A DNA stretch of 64,000 bases, taken from positions 36,296 to 100,295 of the forward strand of contig CAKQPF010000004.1 in assembly GCA_934256705.1 (NCBI GenBank). Direction: 5' to 3'. Of this stretch, positions 8,414-17,247 are shown one piece after another. Positions within the stretch are counted from its first letter, which is position 1; each line of letters begins with the position of its first letter. The notes below the pieces were generated by a model. It did no database searches. It was not told the DNA's origin and was given only the letters and a program-made list of their open reading frames with translations. Source of the DNA: an uncultured Prevotella sp. Its GTDB lineage: Bacteria > Bacteroidota > Bacteroidia > Bacteroidales > Bacteroidaceae. Made by a program: the position numbers and the translations under genes.

Positions 8414-11009
8414 GACTATTATCATTCAGCAACCCGTAGAATTGGCTTTTGCCCTCGCTCTTATCAGCACTACAGAGCATAATTCCATCACGCCACCGTG
8501 GGTTCTGCATCATTATCCGAACGTAGAGGCTGTGGTTCACCGTCTCAGACACTCCTATTGCCTCGAAGGTTGCGATTACTGCAAGCAGTTTCTCGACGTG
8601 AATTATAGTCTGAAGCAAATATTCGGATATGACCAATTCCGCACCTACGACGGCGAACCACTGCAGGAGAATGCGGCAAGAGCAGCGACAGAAGGCAAGT
8701 CCCTACTCGCCATCTTCCCTACAGGAGGTGGCAAATCGCTCACTTTCCAGTTGCCTGCACTTATGGAAGCAAGGACGGTACATGGTCTTACGGTGGTGAT
8801 TTCTCCCTTGCAGTCATTGATGAAAGACCAGGTGGACAAGCTGGACAATATGGGAATCACAGATGCCGTGACGATAAATGGCTTGCTTGACCCTATCACC
8901 CGCTCGCTGGCTATAGAGCGAGTGCAGAGTGGCGATGCCTCATTGCTCTACATCGCCCCTGAGATGCTCAGGTCGAAGACCATCGAGAAGATACTTATGG
9001 CACGCCATGTGGTAAGGTTTGTCATCGACGAAGCCCACTGTTTTTCCTCATGGGGACAGGATTTCAGAGTGGATTACCTCTATATCGGCAAGTTTATCAG
9101 ACTCTATCAGGAGCGCAAGCACATCCAGCATTCCATCCCGGTCTCATGCTTCACCGCCACTGCCAAGCAGAAGGTGATACAGGACATCTGCGACTATTTC
9201 AAGCAGACGCTCAACCTCGACCTGCACCTGTTTGCCTCCAAAGCCTCACGCACCAACCTCCGTTACTCCGTCATCTATGCTGAGACAGACGAAGAGAAAT
9301 ACTCCCGCCTCCGCTCTCTGATAACAGAGTGCGACTGCCCCACCATCGTCTATGTGTCACGAACGAAACGCACGAAGGAGTTGGCACAGAAACTGTCCCG
9401 CGACGGTCTAAAAGCCCTGCCTTACAATGGGCAGATGCAGTCTGACGACAAGATAGCCAATCAGGAGGCTTTCATGAAAGATCAGGTGAACATCATCGTG
9501 GCGACATCCGCATTCGGCATGGGTGTCGATAAGAATGACGTGGGACTGGTGGTGCATTACGACATTTCCGACTCGCTGGAGAACTATGTCCAGGAGGCGG
9601 GACGTGCCGGTCGAGACCCTAATCTCAATGCCAGATGCTACGTACTGTATAGCGACAGCGACCTCGACAAGCATTTCATCTTGCTCAACCAGACCAAATT
9701 GAGCCTCAGCGAGATACAGCAAGTGTGGAAAGCCGTAAAGCAAATGACCAAGCAACGTGAGCAAACCTCATGCTCCGCTCTTGAGATTGCACGCCAGGCT
9801 GGATGGGACGACTCCGTACATGATATTGAAACACGAGTAAGAACCGCTATTTCCGCCTTGGAACAAGCGGGCTATCTGGAGCGAGCCAACAATGTGCCGC
9901 ACGTTTATGCCACCGGCATCACCGTCAACAATGTGGACGAAGCCCGCCAGCGCATCACCCAATCCCTGCTCTTTGACTCGGAAGAGATAGAGAAAGCGGT
10001 ACGCATCATCAAGTCGCTTATCTCGCAGAAGCACATCTCCAAGGCACAGAATGCAGATGCAGAGTCGCGCGTGGACTATTTGGCAGACATCCTCGGACTG
10101 AGCAAGAATGAGGTGGTGTCCGTAGTTGGGCGTATGCGTCAGGAAGGAATACTTGCTGATTCTATGGATATTTCCGCCTATCTGAACGACACTGGCGAAT
10201 CGGAAAATCGCTCCAAACTGCTTTTGAAACGGTTTACCAGGCTGGAGCGCTACATCCTCAATCATATCCCTGACGAGTCACTGCGTATCTCATGCAAGCT
10301 GCTCAACGATGATGCACAGAAGGAAGGCATCACCACTGCCACTGAGAAAGACATACGCACACTGCTCTATTTCCTTACCGTCAAGGGATATACACGCAAG
10401 AAAGAGGACGCTGCACACTACGTGGAAGTGACCAGAATGGCTGATATGCAGTCCATCATAAAGCGTTTCGAGAAGAGATTGGAGATATGCACATTTGCCG
10501 TGGAATGGCTTTTCCATCAGACACAATTCTCCACTGGAGAGAACAGCAGGAAGAAAGGCGTGCAATTCTCCGTCGTCGAACTGCTGAACGACCTGAAGAA
10601 GCATGGGCAGTCTCTTTTCATCTCCCTCGATGATGTCTGCCTGGAAGATGTCGAAGAAGCACTCCTTTACCTCTCCAAGATCGGGGCTTTGAAGCTCGAA
10701 GGCGGCTTTCTCGTGCTCTATAATGCAATGAATATACGCAGAATAAAGGACACGAAGCTACGCTACAAGCAGGACGACTACAGGATGCTCAATGAATTCT
10801 ACAAGCAGAAAATCCAGCAGGTGCACATCGTGGGCGAGTATGCCAACCTCATGGTGCAGGACTATAACGCTGCTCTGCAATACGTTCAGGATTACTTTCA
10901 GATGGACTACAAGCATTTCATCCAGAAGTATTTCAAGGGCGAAAGGGCAAATCAGATCGAGCGCAACATCACAAGTCACAAGTATGCCCAACTCTTTGAC
11001 TCTCTCTGA
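8328..11009 (+). CDS. RecQ-family ATP-dependent DNA helicase (middle fragment)
   Basis: This 893-codon frame holds a superfamily-2 RecQ helicase, which unwinds DNA 3'-5' in recombination and repair. Motif I is 'FPTGGGKSLTFQLPAL', the DEAH box is 'VIDEAHCFSSWGQDFR', motif III 'CFTATAKQK', and motif VI 'QEAGRAGRDPNLNARC'. About 400 C-terminal residues follow that contain winged-helix-like and linker segments. The first ~10 residues of the frame overlap the exonuclease ORF and are probably not a real start: the sequence before the helicase core (…ADLETIIIQQPVELAFAL) looks like an internal linker. The frame ends at TGA 11007-11009 inside a (CT)4 run, just where the UvrD-like part continues in the next frame. 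Confidence 0.85.
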   Translation: MLTFARKKNWLHLSQTVYHGQICQHADLETIIIQQPVELAFALALISTTEHNSITPPWVLHHYPNVEAVVHRLRHSYCLEGCDYCKQFLDVNYSLKQIFGYDQFRTYDGEPLQENAARAATEGKSLLAIFPTGGGKSLTFQLPALMEARTVHGLTVVISPLQSLMKDQVDKLDNMGITDAVTINGLLDPITRSLAIERVQSGDASLLYIAPEMLRSKTIEKILMARHVVRFVIDEAHCFSSWGQDFRVDYLYIGKFIRLYQERKHIQHSIPVSCFTATAKQKVIQDICDYFKQTLNLDLHLFASKASRTNLRYSVIYAETDEEKYSRLRSLITECDCPTIVYVSRTKRTKELAQKLSRDGLKALPYNGQMQSDDKIANQEAFMKDQVNIIVATSAFGMGVDKNDVGLVVHYDISDSLENYVQEAGRAGRDPNLNARCYVLYSDSDLDKHFILLNQTKLSLSEIQQVWKAVKQMTKQREQTSCSALEIARQAGWDDSVHDIETRVRTAISALEQAGYLERANNVPHVYATGITVNNVDEARQRITQSLLFDSEEIEKAVRIIKSLISQKHISKAQNADAESRVDYLADILGLSKNEVVSVVGRMRQEGILADSMDISAYLNDTGESENRSKLLLKRFTRLERYILNHIPDESLRISCKLLNDDAQKEGITTATEKDIRTLLYFLTVKGYTRKKEDAAHYVEVTRMADMQSIIKRFEKRLEICTFAVEWLFHQTQFSTGENSRKKGVQFSVVELLNDLKKHGQSLFISLDDVCLEDVEEALLYLSKIGALKLEGGFLVLYNAMNIRRIKDTKLRYKQDDYRMLNEFYKQKIQQVHIVGEYANLMVQDYNAALQYVQDYFQMDYKHFIQKYFKGERANQIERNITSHKYAQLFDSL

Positions 11010-12669
11010 GAAACAGATGCAGATCATCTCTGACGACAAGTCACGCGTAATAGTCGTTGCCGCCGGACCGGGAAGCGGAAAGACGAGGGTATTGGTGCAC
11101 AAGCTGGCTTCTCTTCTCCTGCTCGAAGATGTCAAGCACGAGCAACTCCTGATGCTTACATTCTCCCGTGCGTCAGCATCCGAATTCAAGCAGAGGCTCA
11201 TGGACCTGATAGGCAACGCCGCACACTTCGTCGAGATAAAGACATTCCATTCCTATGCCTTCGACCTCCTCGGGAGAATAGGCAATCTGGATGAAGTGAA
11301 GGACGTGGTGGGACGCGCGGCAAAGATGATAAACGACGGAGAAGTGGAGCCTAACCGCATAAGCAAGACCGTCCTCGTCATTGATGAAGCGCAGGACATG
11401 AGCGTGGAGGAATACCAGCTGGTACGCGCCCTCATGACGGCCAACGAGGACATGAGGGTGATAGCCGTGGGCGACGACGACCAGAACATCTATGAATTCA
11501 GAGGATCAGACTCACGCTATATGCGGCAGTTGCTCGACGAGCCGGGCAGCACTTTCATGGAAATGACCGACAACTACCGCAGCACCCGCCACGTCGTAGA
11601 TGCCGCCAACGCCTTCGCCAAGGGCATAGGAAAGCGCATGAAGCATGAACCTATCCGCTCATTGAGCCCGCACGACGGCACCGTAAGGATTACCCACCAC
11701 CTCTCCCACACGATGTACCAGCGCCTCGTCGCTGACCTGATGAACGAACGGGTCAATGGAAGTGCGTGCGTACTGACCACCACCAATGAGGAAGCGGTGA
11801 TCCTCGTGGCGCTGCTACGCAAGCAGGGACTCAACAGCAAACTGATACAGAGCATGGAAGGACTGCGCTTCTGGAATATGGCTGAGGTGAGACTGTTCCT
11901 CAAGCACATCGGACGTATGACCCGCACACCGCTCATCACTGACGACGCATGGGAGGAAGCCAAACGGAAGACATTCCAAACCTATGCCTCATCAGCAAGT
12001 CTGCATTACCTGAGACGGTGCATACAGATATTCGAACAGACATACAAGACCAGGTATCTGACCGACTTCAAGGAGTTCGTCTTTGAATCTGCAATAGAGG
12101 ATTTCTGCGACATTGCCGATGCTGACGTGGTGGTTTCCACCATTCACAAGGCAAAAGGACGGGAGTTTGACGATGTGTATATGCTCGTAAGGCAACCAAA
12201 GCTCGTGACCGACGACGAGAGACGGCGCTGCTATGTAGGCATGACCAGAGCCAAGCGGCGACTGCTTATCTACACCGACAGCGACATCTTCGACCACATC
12301 CCGGCAGATCAGCACGTCATAGACCAGAATTTCTACGATCTGCCGGACCAACTGATGCTCCAGCTTTCGCACAAGGACGTGAACCTCGGGTTCTTCAAGT
12401 CCATCAAGAAAGACGTGCTTTCACTCCGTGCCGGCGACACGCTGAGGTATGAAAACAACTGTTTCTACATCCCGGATACGCGGAAAGCCGTGGCGCAGCT
12501 GTCGCAGAAGATGCAGACGGAACTCATCCTATGGGCGGAGAGAGGCTATCACGTCTCATCATCCACGATACGCTTCATAGTGGCATGGAAGCCGAAGGGC
12601 GCTCCGAAAGAGGAGGAAGAACATGCCGTACTGCTCATTGACCTCGACCTGGAGAGAGATTCCAAGTAA
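10984..12669 (+). CDS. UvrD/Rep-like superfamily-1 helicase (third fragment)
   Basis: From ATG 10984 this gives 561 residues. It is a superfamily-1A helicase: P-loop 'VVAAGPGSGKTRVL', Walker B 'VLVIDEAQDMSVEE', 'VGDDDQNIYEFRG' (motif III), and 'VVVSTIHKAKGREFDDVYML' with 'RRCYVGMTRAKRRLLIYT' (motifs V and VI). Its start overlaps the RecQ stop by 26 bases in the +1 frame. It could be translated on its own from 10984 by coupling, or be the C-terminal part of the exonuclease-RecQ fusion. In related Bacteroidota I recall these three domains as one protein of roughly 1600 residues; that is recollection, not shown here. The stop TAA (12667-12669) is also the left target duplication of a MITE. Confidence 0.85.
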   Translation: MPNSLTLSEKQMQIISDDKSRVIVVAAGPGSGKTRVLVHKLASLLLLEDVKHEQLLMLTFSRASASEFKQRLMDLIGNAAHFVEIKTFHSYAFDLLGRIGNLDEVKDVVGRAAKMINDGEVEPNRISKTVLVIDEAQDMSVEEYQLVRALMTANEDMRVIAVGDDDQNIYEFRGSDSRYMRQLLDEPGSTFMEMTDNYRSTRHVVDAANAFAKGIGKRMKHEPIRSLSPHDGTVRITHHLSHTMYQRLVADLMNERVNGSACVLTTTNEEAVILVALLRKQGLNSKLIQSMEGLRFWNMAEVRLFLKHIGRMTRTPLITDDAWEEAKRKTFQTYASSASLHYLRRCIQIFEQTYKTRYLTDFKEFVFESAIEDFCDIADADVVVSTIHKAKGREFDDVYMLVRQPKLVTDDERRRCYVGMTRAKRRLLIYTDSDIFDHIPADQHVIDQNFYDLPDQLMLQLSHKDVNLGFFKSIKKDVLSLRAGDTLRYENNCFYIPDTRKAVAQLSQKMQTELILWAERGYHVSSSTIRFIVAWKPKGAPKEEEEHAVLLIDLDLERDSK

Positions 12670-12863
12670 GTGACGGTAAAAAAATAACTTGGTACGATTT
12701 GAGTGAAAAATGTATCATATCAATATAAGGTTTCAACCTCATCTTTTTGGCTATTTTCATCACTCTCATCGGTCATATAGCCCGCTATACTCCCTCTTCG
12801 AGTGAAGAAAATATCTCAAAAATATGAGGCTCAAATCATACCAATTTATTTTTTCACCGTCAC
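12670..12863. mobile_element. MITE copy 1 (194 bp, 34-bp inverted ends, TAA target duplication)
   Basis: The element starts GTGACGGT and ends ACCGTCAC. The 34-bp ends are inverted repeats with three mismatches. It is flanked by TAA on both sides (12667-12669 and 12864-12866), a 3-bp target duplication. The same 194 bp occurs at 35141-35334 with only four differences, all in the left end. It encodes no transposase. The insertion fell exactly on the stop codon of the helicase ORF, and the duplication preserved that stop. An inner CCTCAT…ATGAGG inverted repeat may add folding. Confidence 0.9.
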
Positions 12864-12874
12864 TAAGTGGAGAG

Positions 12875-12902
12875 CCACTGTGCCGACGGATTTTACCGTT
12901 GG
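12875..12902. repeat. intergenic palindromic repeat (CCAACGG family), degenerate inverted copy
   Basis: CCACTGTGCCGACGG followed by TTTTACCGTTGG is the inverted form of the repeat seen at 2964, 27662 and 42784, with a few changes. It lies directly after the MITE and before the NifX-like gene. Confidence 0.65.
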
Positions 12903-12955
12903 ATGCCAGAGAAACAACAAAAACAAGAGAAATAAACAATAATAACACAAGAAAG

Positions 12956-13348
12956 ATGAAGAAACTATCAATCCCCACAAGAGAAGGAATGGTGGACGAT
13001 CATTTCGGACACTGCGCCTATTACACCGTAGTAACCCTCGGCGACCACGATGAAGTAATCGCCACAGAGCGCCTCGACTCCCCTGAAGGATGCGGATGCA
13101 AGTCGAACATAGCGTCCGTGATGCAGGAGATGGGCATCACCCTCATGCTGGCAGGCAACATGGGCATGGGAGCCTACAACAAGTTGACTGCCCACGGCAT
13201 CACTGTAATCAGAGGCTGTCACGGCAAGGTGGACGATGTCCTCCAGGCATACCTGAATGGAGAACTGACCGACTCCCTCGAATCATGCGACCACCACGAC
13301 TGTAGCCACCACGCTGACAAGCCTGTATTCACCATTCCAAAGGTTTAG
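12956..13348 (+). CDS. NifX/NifB-type dinitrogenase iron-molybdenum cofactor domain protein
   Basis: This 130-residue small cytoplasmic protein has the NifX/NifB C-terminal fold: 'IPTREGMVDDHFGHCAYYTVV' at the N-terminus and 'LMLAGNMGMGAYNKLTAHGITVIRG' in the core. The C-terminal tail is His/Cys-rich (CDHHDCSHHADK), suggesting metal binding. An in-frame ATG at 12824 lies inside the MITE and adds a sequence unlike the family, so I start at 12956. No nitrogenase genes are nearby. Stand-alone members of this family are common in anaerobes, often with Mrp-type ATPases, and their role is not settled. Confidence 0.85.
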   Translation: MKKLSIPTREGMVDDHFGHCAYYTVVTLGDHDEVIATERLDSPEGCGCKSNIASVMQEMGITLMLAGNMGMGAYNKLTAHGITVIRGCHGKVDDVLQAYLNGELTDSLESCDHHDCSHHADKPVFTIPKV

Positions 13349-13355
13349 TTTGTTA

Positions 13356-13505
13356 AATGAAGAATGTAGAATGAAGAATGGGAGCTAGTTTTGTTTACTT
13401 AAGAAAAACTCAATAGGAAACCTCAAAGCGAAGAACGTAATCCGAATTCTTCATTCTACATTCTTCATTTACTTCCCCCAAGTGGGGAGGGGAAGAGGGG
13501 GGGCT
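13356..13505. repeat. modular intergenic repeat, second block
   Basis: GAAGAATGTAGAATGAAGAAT at the left is mirrored by ATTCTTCATTCTACATTCTTC at about 13444-13468. A CGAAGAACGTAA piece lies between them and a CCCCAAGTGGGGAGGGG module at the right. The modules match those at 7632-7801 and 36690-36845. Confidence 0.6.
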
Positions 13506-13611
13506 AATTATGAATTATAAAGAGCACTAAGGCCGAAAGCACAGAGATAAGACGAAAAAAAGCTGATTATTATTTTTTTTCAAATTTATTTTTTTAATCA
13601 AATAAAATATG

Positions 13612-13619
13612 TATCTTTG
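13612..13619 (+). promoter_or_regulatory. promoter -7 element of the B12 operon
   Basis: TATCTTTG matches the Bacteroidota TAnnTTTG consensus and lies just before the start of the cobalamin riboswitch, so it is the likely promoter of the riboswitch-controlled operon. Confidence 0.65.
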
Positions 13620-13624
13620 CACCG

Positions 13625-13845
13625 CAATAGGTTCTCACGTCCGAAAGACGGACGAAAGAGCTAAGAAGGGAATGCAGTGAAAATCTGCAACACTACCCGG
13701 TGCTGTAAGTTCCATTATGAGTAATTGGAATTAACCACTGAAATCTTCCACGGTTGCCGACACTTATCGGCAATAGGTTGATTTCGGGAAGGTTAGATTA
13801 CTTGGAACGAGTCAGAAGACCTGCCTGTTTGCAATTTATTCTCCA
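13625..13845 (+). ncRNA. cobalamin (B12) riboswitch
   Basis: The leader between the promoter and the TonB-dependent receptor carries the class hallmarks: an AAGGGAATGCAGTGAAAATC-type segment near 13664-13683, a CCGGTGCTGTAA segment (about 13698-13709), the conserved 'GCCGACACTTATCGGC' hairpin, and the highly diagnostic GAGTCAGAAGACCTGCC box at about 13808-13824. In known examples, binding of adenosylcobalamin or a related cobamide blocks expression of the downstream uptake genes. The ribosome-binding region lies directly after the B12 box, so control of translation initiation is plausible. Confidence 0.93.
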
Positions 13846-13868
13846 CGGGATTATGGAGCAATGAAATT

Positions 13869-15890
13869 ATGAAACAGATTATGAAAAACATAGAATTAAG
13901 GCAATACGTAATTGCCTTTGGTTTGTTGGTAGTATGTATGGCGTTCCCTGACATGCTGCCGGCACAAGGCATGTCTGGCATTAAAGAGGGAATTATTATC
14001 AATAACAATGATAAAGACAAATTGAAATCTGACACCCTATCGACGGTAGAAGTGTATGGCAGGCGACCGATAGCCACCCGACAGACGCTTGGCGGAACTG
14101 AACTACAAGCGTTGTCATCCACAAGCGTTGCCGATGCTCTGAAGTATTTTGCCGGTGTGCAGATAAAGGATTACGGAGGCTTAGGTGGTCTGAAGACCAT
14201 CAATGTACGCTCGCTTGGTGCGCAGCATGTAGGCATATATATAGATGGCATTCGTATCACCAATGCACAGAACGGCACTGTGGATCTTGGCAAATTCTCA
14301 CTTTCGACCATGGAAACCGTGGAACTCTACAACGCCAACAAGCTTGACAACTGCCAGTCGGCTTCGGAATACGCATCCGGAGCGACGGTCTATCTTAGCA
14401 CCCGCCGTCCCGACAAGGACTCACTGTCCGTGCAATTGCGTAGAGGTTCCTTCACCACCTATATGGCAAAGACCAACTTGCAGTTTTCCAGAAATGGCTG
14501 GAAAGGCTTTATTGACGGCGAATGGCTCACCACCAGAGGCGATTATCCATTCCGCTACAAGTCGGAATATGAAGATACCATCGGGCATAGAGCCAATTCA
14601 GACATAGACTATTATAGGCTGGAAGGGGCGCTATTTCATGGTGGATTTGCAACTCACCTCTACTATTACAATTCCGAGAGAGGATGCCCGGGAGGCATTG
14701 TGCGCCGTCTCTCAGACAAATATATAAATGTAGGCAGAGAATGGGACAGCGATTTCTTTGCACAAGCATCCTACAGTTGGCAGATAAGGCAGCACCGTTT
14801 CAAGGTAAACAGCAAATACACCAATGAATATCTGAGATATTGCACGGACTATCCGGAAAACCAGAACACTGCCCGCGTAAACAACCACTACCGCCAGGAG
14901 GACCTTTACGGAGCATTATGTTATGGTTTGATGCCATTGTCATGGCTGTCATTCACTGCAAGTTACGACATGAGATACTCCAAACTGCGAGCTGACCTCA
15001 AGTATTTCGAGACCGTACATCGCCTTGACCAGAAGGCAGTGATGGCAGTACAGACCAACTGGAACGGGATTCAGTTTGCCGCATCCTTGCTCTATCAGCA
15101 TTATCGCGACCATACCAACGTGCATGTTGGCGCCGCCGACCCACTTGAAAGGTTCACTCCTGCCGTTTCCCTTGCATACAGCATCAGGAATCTTACGTTG
15201 AGAGCATGGTATAAGAAGATATTCAGAGCTCCTACGCTCAATGATTTATATTACACACAAGTGGGAAACCGCAATCTGAAACCTGAATACACAAAGCAAT
15301 GGAACATAGGAGCAGAATACAAATACCAGAGTGAATGCTGGACCGGAAGCATTCAGGCAGATGCCTATATCAACAAGATAGAGGACCGCATCGTCTGTCT
15401 TCCGATGAAAGGCACATACTCATGGACAATGATGAATTATGGTTACACATTCTGTCGTGGCCTCAACGCTACGGGAAAACTCTGCTATTCGCCTCATGAT
15501 TGGACTTTCTCATTGCTCACATCACTCACTTTACAGCGTGACCTAAATCGCACAGATCCTGACAATGAAGAAGTATATAATAAGCCGATATGCTATTCCC
15601 CTACCCTGTCGTATGGCATTACAGGCATTGTGGGCTGGCGCAATCTGTCACTGACTGTATCTGATTTGCATGTATCAGAGAGGATGTGGTCGTATGCAGA
15701 CCCTGAGGATATACTCAAGCCTTACAATAATGTGGATATAAAAGCCACATATTCACATCGCCTAAACATGGATATCGACCTAGGATTGACGCTCGAAGTC
15801 AACGACTTACTCGACGAGCAGTACGAGCATATACCACGTTATCCTATGCCAGGGCGAAACTATCGCCTTACTTTCACTTTTTCTTTGTAA
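13869..15890 (+). CDS. btuB: TonB-dependent outer-membrane cobalamin receptor, BtuB-like
   Basis: This 673-residue outer-membrane beta-barrel receptor sits directly behind a cobalamin riboswitch, which points to corrinoid uptake driven by TonB. It has an N-terminal signal sequence (residues ~10-36), a plug domain with 'STVEVYGRRP' (TonB-box-like) and 'LKYFAGVQIKDYGGLGGLKTINVRSLG', and a barrel ending in 'YRLTFTFSL' with the usual terminal aromatic/hydrophobic pattern. Length is in the usual BtuB range of 600-700. A second in-frame ATG at 13881 is possible. It heads a three-gene operon with BtuG-like and DUF4465 proteins. Confidence 0.9.
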   Translation: MKQIMKNIELRQYVIAFGLLVVCMAFPDMLPAQGMSGIKEGIIINNNDKDKLKSDTLSTVEVYGRRPIATRQTLGGTELQALSSTSVADALKYFAGVQIKDYGGLGGLKTINVRSLGAQHVGIYIDGIRITNAQNGTVDLGKFSLSTMETVELYNANKLDNCQSASEYASGATVYLSTRRPDKDSLSVQLRRGSFTTYMAKTNLQFSRNGWKGFIDGEWLTTRGDYPFRYKSEYEDTIGHRANSDIDYYRLEGALFHGGFATHLYYYNSERGCPGGIVRRLSDKYINVGREWDSDFFAQASYSWQIRQHRFKVNSKYTNEYLRYCTDYPENQNTARVNNHYRQEDLYGALCYGLMPLSWLSFTASYDMRYSKLRADLKYFETVHRLDQKAVMAVQTNWNGIQFAASLLYQHYRDHTNVHVGAADPLERFTPAVSLAYSIRNLTLRAWYKKIFRAPTLNDLYYTQVGNRNLKPEYTKQWNIGAEYKYQSECWTGSIQADAYINKIEDRIVCLPMKGTYSWTMMNYGYTFCRGLNATGKLCYSPHDWTFSLLTSLTLQRDLNRTDPDNEEVYNKPICYSPTLSYGITGIVGWRNLSLTVSDLHVSERMWSYADPEDILKPYNNVDIKATYSHRLNMDIDLGLTLEVNDLLDEQYEHIPRYPMPGRNYRLTFTFSL

Positions 15891-15945
15891 ATGGAGTGGA
15901 AATAAATATAATCCTAATCCCTACTTATTATACAATTCTTAGACA

Positions 15946-17217
15946 ATGAAAAGACTTCTTCTGATATTCATGGTTCTTGCTGTTGCTGGGCATATCGTCT
16001 CGGCACAAGAGAAGATTATCCTTCTGAATGAGGGTAACTGGCAGAGCGACAACGGCAAGATGACCTACTTTGAGAATGGCAAAGTGGTTAGCAACCAATG
16101 GTTTCGTGACAACAACAAGTCGAAACTCGGCGACACTCCCAACGACATCATACAGATCAACGATAATCTGATAGCCATAGCCATAAATTGGTCGAACATC
16201 GTGCAGTTTATCACTCCGCAAGGCAAAGCCGTGGCTGCGACCGAGGAAGTGCCGAATAATCGCAAACTTGCCACTGACGGCAAGTACGTTTATGTATCTT
16301 CCTACGGTCATGAATGCGGAACGGTAAATGGCTACAAATATTTTGACAAGGGCTACGTGGCAAAGATTGACGTAAAGACATTCAAGGTGGTGGATGCTGT
16401 AGAAGTGGGATATGAGCCGGAAGGCATTGCATATTATAATGGTCATCTCTTCGTGGCAAACACTGGAGGGTACGCCTTTCAGGAAGCCCATGACTATGAG
16501 ACTACCGTGAGCGTAATAGATGCTGCCACCATGAAGGTGATCAAGAACATCGACACCGGGCAGATAAACCTTTACGGAAAGATGTCGCAAAGCGGAAGAT
16601 ACCTGTGCATCAATTCGCCCGGCGACTATTATGACGTTCTGGCGGCTACAATCATCTTCGACTGCGAAGCCGCATTGAAAGGCAATGGCAATGTGTTTAC
16701 AAAACTGGAGTATGCAGCCACATACAACACTACCACCCGTGACGGGAAATTCTACGCCATCGGTTCGCGTTACTCTTACAACACAAACGAATACACCTTC
16801 AATTATATCATCATCGACCCGGCACTCGTGATGCAGTCGGAAGGCGCGGAAGGCGTAACGGAAGATTTCCCTGGCACCGTGCTCAAGGACATCAAGAGCA
16901 TGCAGATGCCTTATGCCATCTACATCAATCCATACACCGGATACATCTATGCCACTGACGCAGGAGGATTCGTCGAGGCCGGAACCCTCATGCAGTGGAC
17001 TCCTGAGGGTAAACTGATGGGCAGACACCGCGTATATATCAATCCCGGACACATGCTTGCACTTCCTCCTGACGGGAAATTCACAGACCTCCGCGACGTG
17101 GAGACTCCTGCCACTGCGGCTGAAGGCAAGACGTATGACATCATGGGACGTGAGGTTTCACATCCACGCCGTGGCGGAATAGTCATAAAGAATGGAAAGA
17201 AAACAATATTGAAATAA
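15946..17217 (+). CDS. BtuG-like YncE/DUF5074 beta-propeller, probable surface cobalamin-binding protein
   Basis: This 423-residue exported protein has signal peptide 'MKRLLLIFMVLAVAGHIVSA'. The body is a repeated-blade propeller of the YncE/DUF5074 kind ('VAKIDVKTFKVVDAVEVGYEPEGIAYYNGHLFVANTGG', 'VSVIDAATMKVIKNIDTG', shown in parts). In Bacteroides, BtuG is such a propeller that sits on BtuB and captures B12 with very high affinity. The riboswitch operon and order here support that role. Unlike the Bacteroides lipoprotein there is no lipobox cysteine. Instead the C-terminus ends in a 'YDIMGREV…GIVIKNGKK' tail resembling a type IX secretion sorting domain. It lies 55 bases after btuB. Confidence 0.8.
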   Translation: MKRLLLIFMVLAVAGHIVSAQEKIILLNEGNWQSDNGKMTYFENGKVVSNQWFRDNNKSKLGDTPNDIIQINDNLIAIAINWSNIVQFITPQGKAVAATEEVPNNRKLATDGKYVYVSSYGHECGTVNGYKYFDKGYVAKIDVKTFKVVDAVEVGYEPEGIAYYNGHLFVANTGGYAFQEAHDYETTVSVIDAATMKVIKNIDTGQINLYGKMSQSGRYLCINSPGDYYDVLAATIIFDCEAALKGNGNVFTKLEYAATYNTTTRDGKFYAIGSRYSYNTNEYTFNYIIIDPALVMQSEGAEGVTEDFPGTVLKDIKSMQMPYAIYINPYTGYIYATDAGGFVEAGTLMQWTPEGKLMGRHRVYINPGHMLALPPDGKFTDLRDVETPATAAEGKTYDIMGREVSHPRRGGIVIKNGKKTILK

Positions 17218-17247
17218 CTTTTATATCAACTATTTAATTCATTTCAA

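Noticed and set aside
12824..12955. Longer NifX-like protein starting inside the MITE
   Set aside because: The extra 44 residues are encoded by the mobile element and a palindromic repeat and do not resemble the family; ATG 12956 gives a normal N-terminus.
15928..17052. 374-codon ORF antisense to the BtuG-like gene
   Set aside because: Shadow of a well-supported sense gene with signal peptide and propeller repeats; no independent features.
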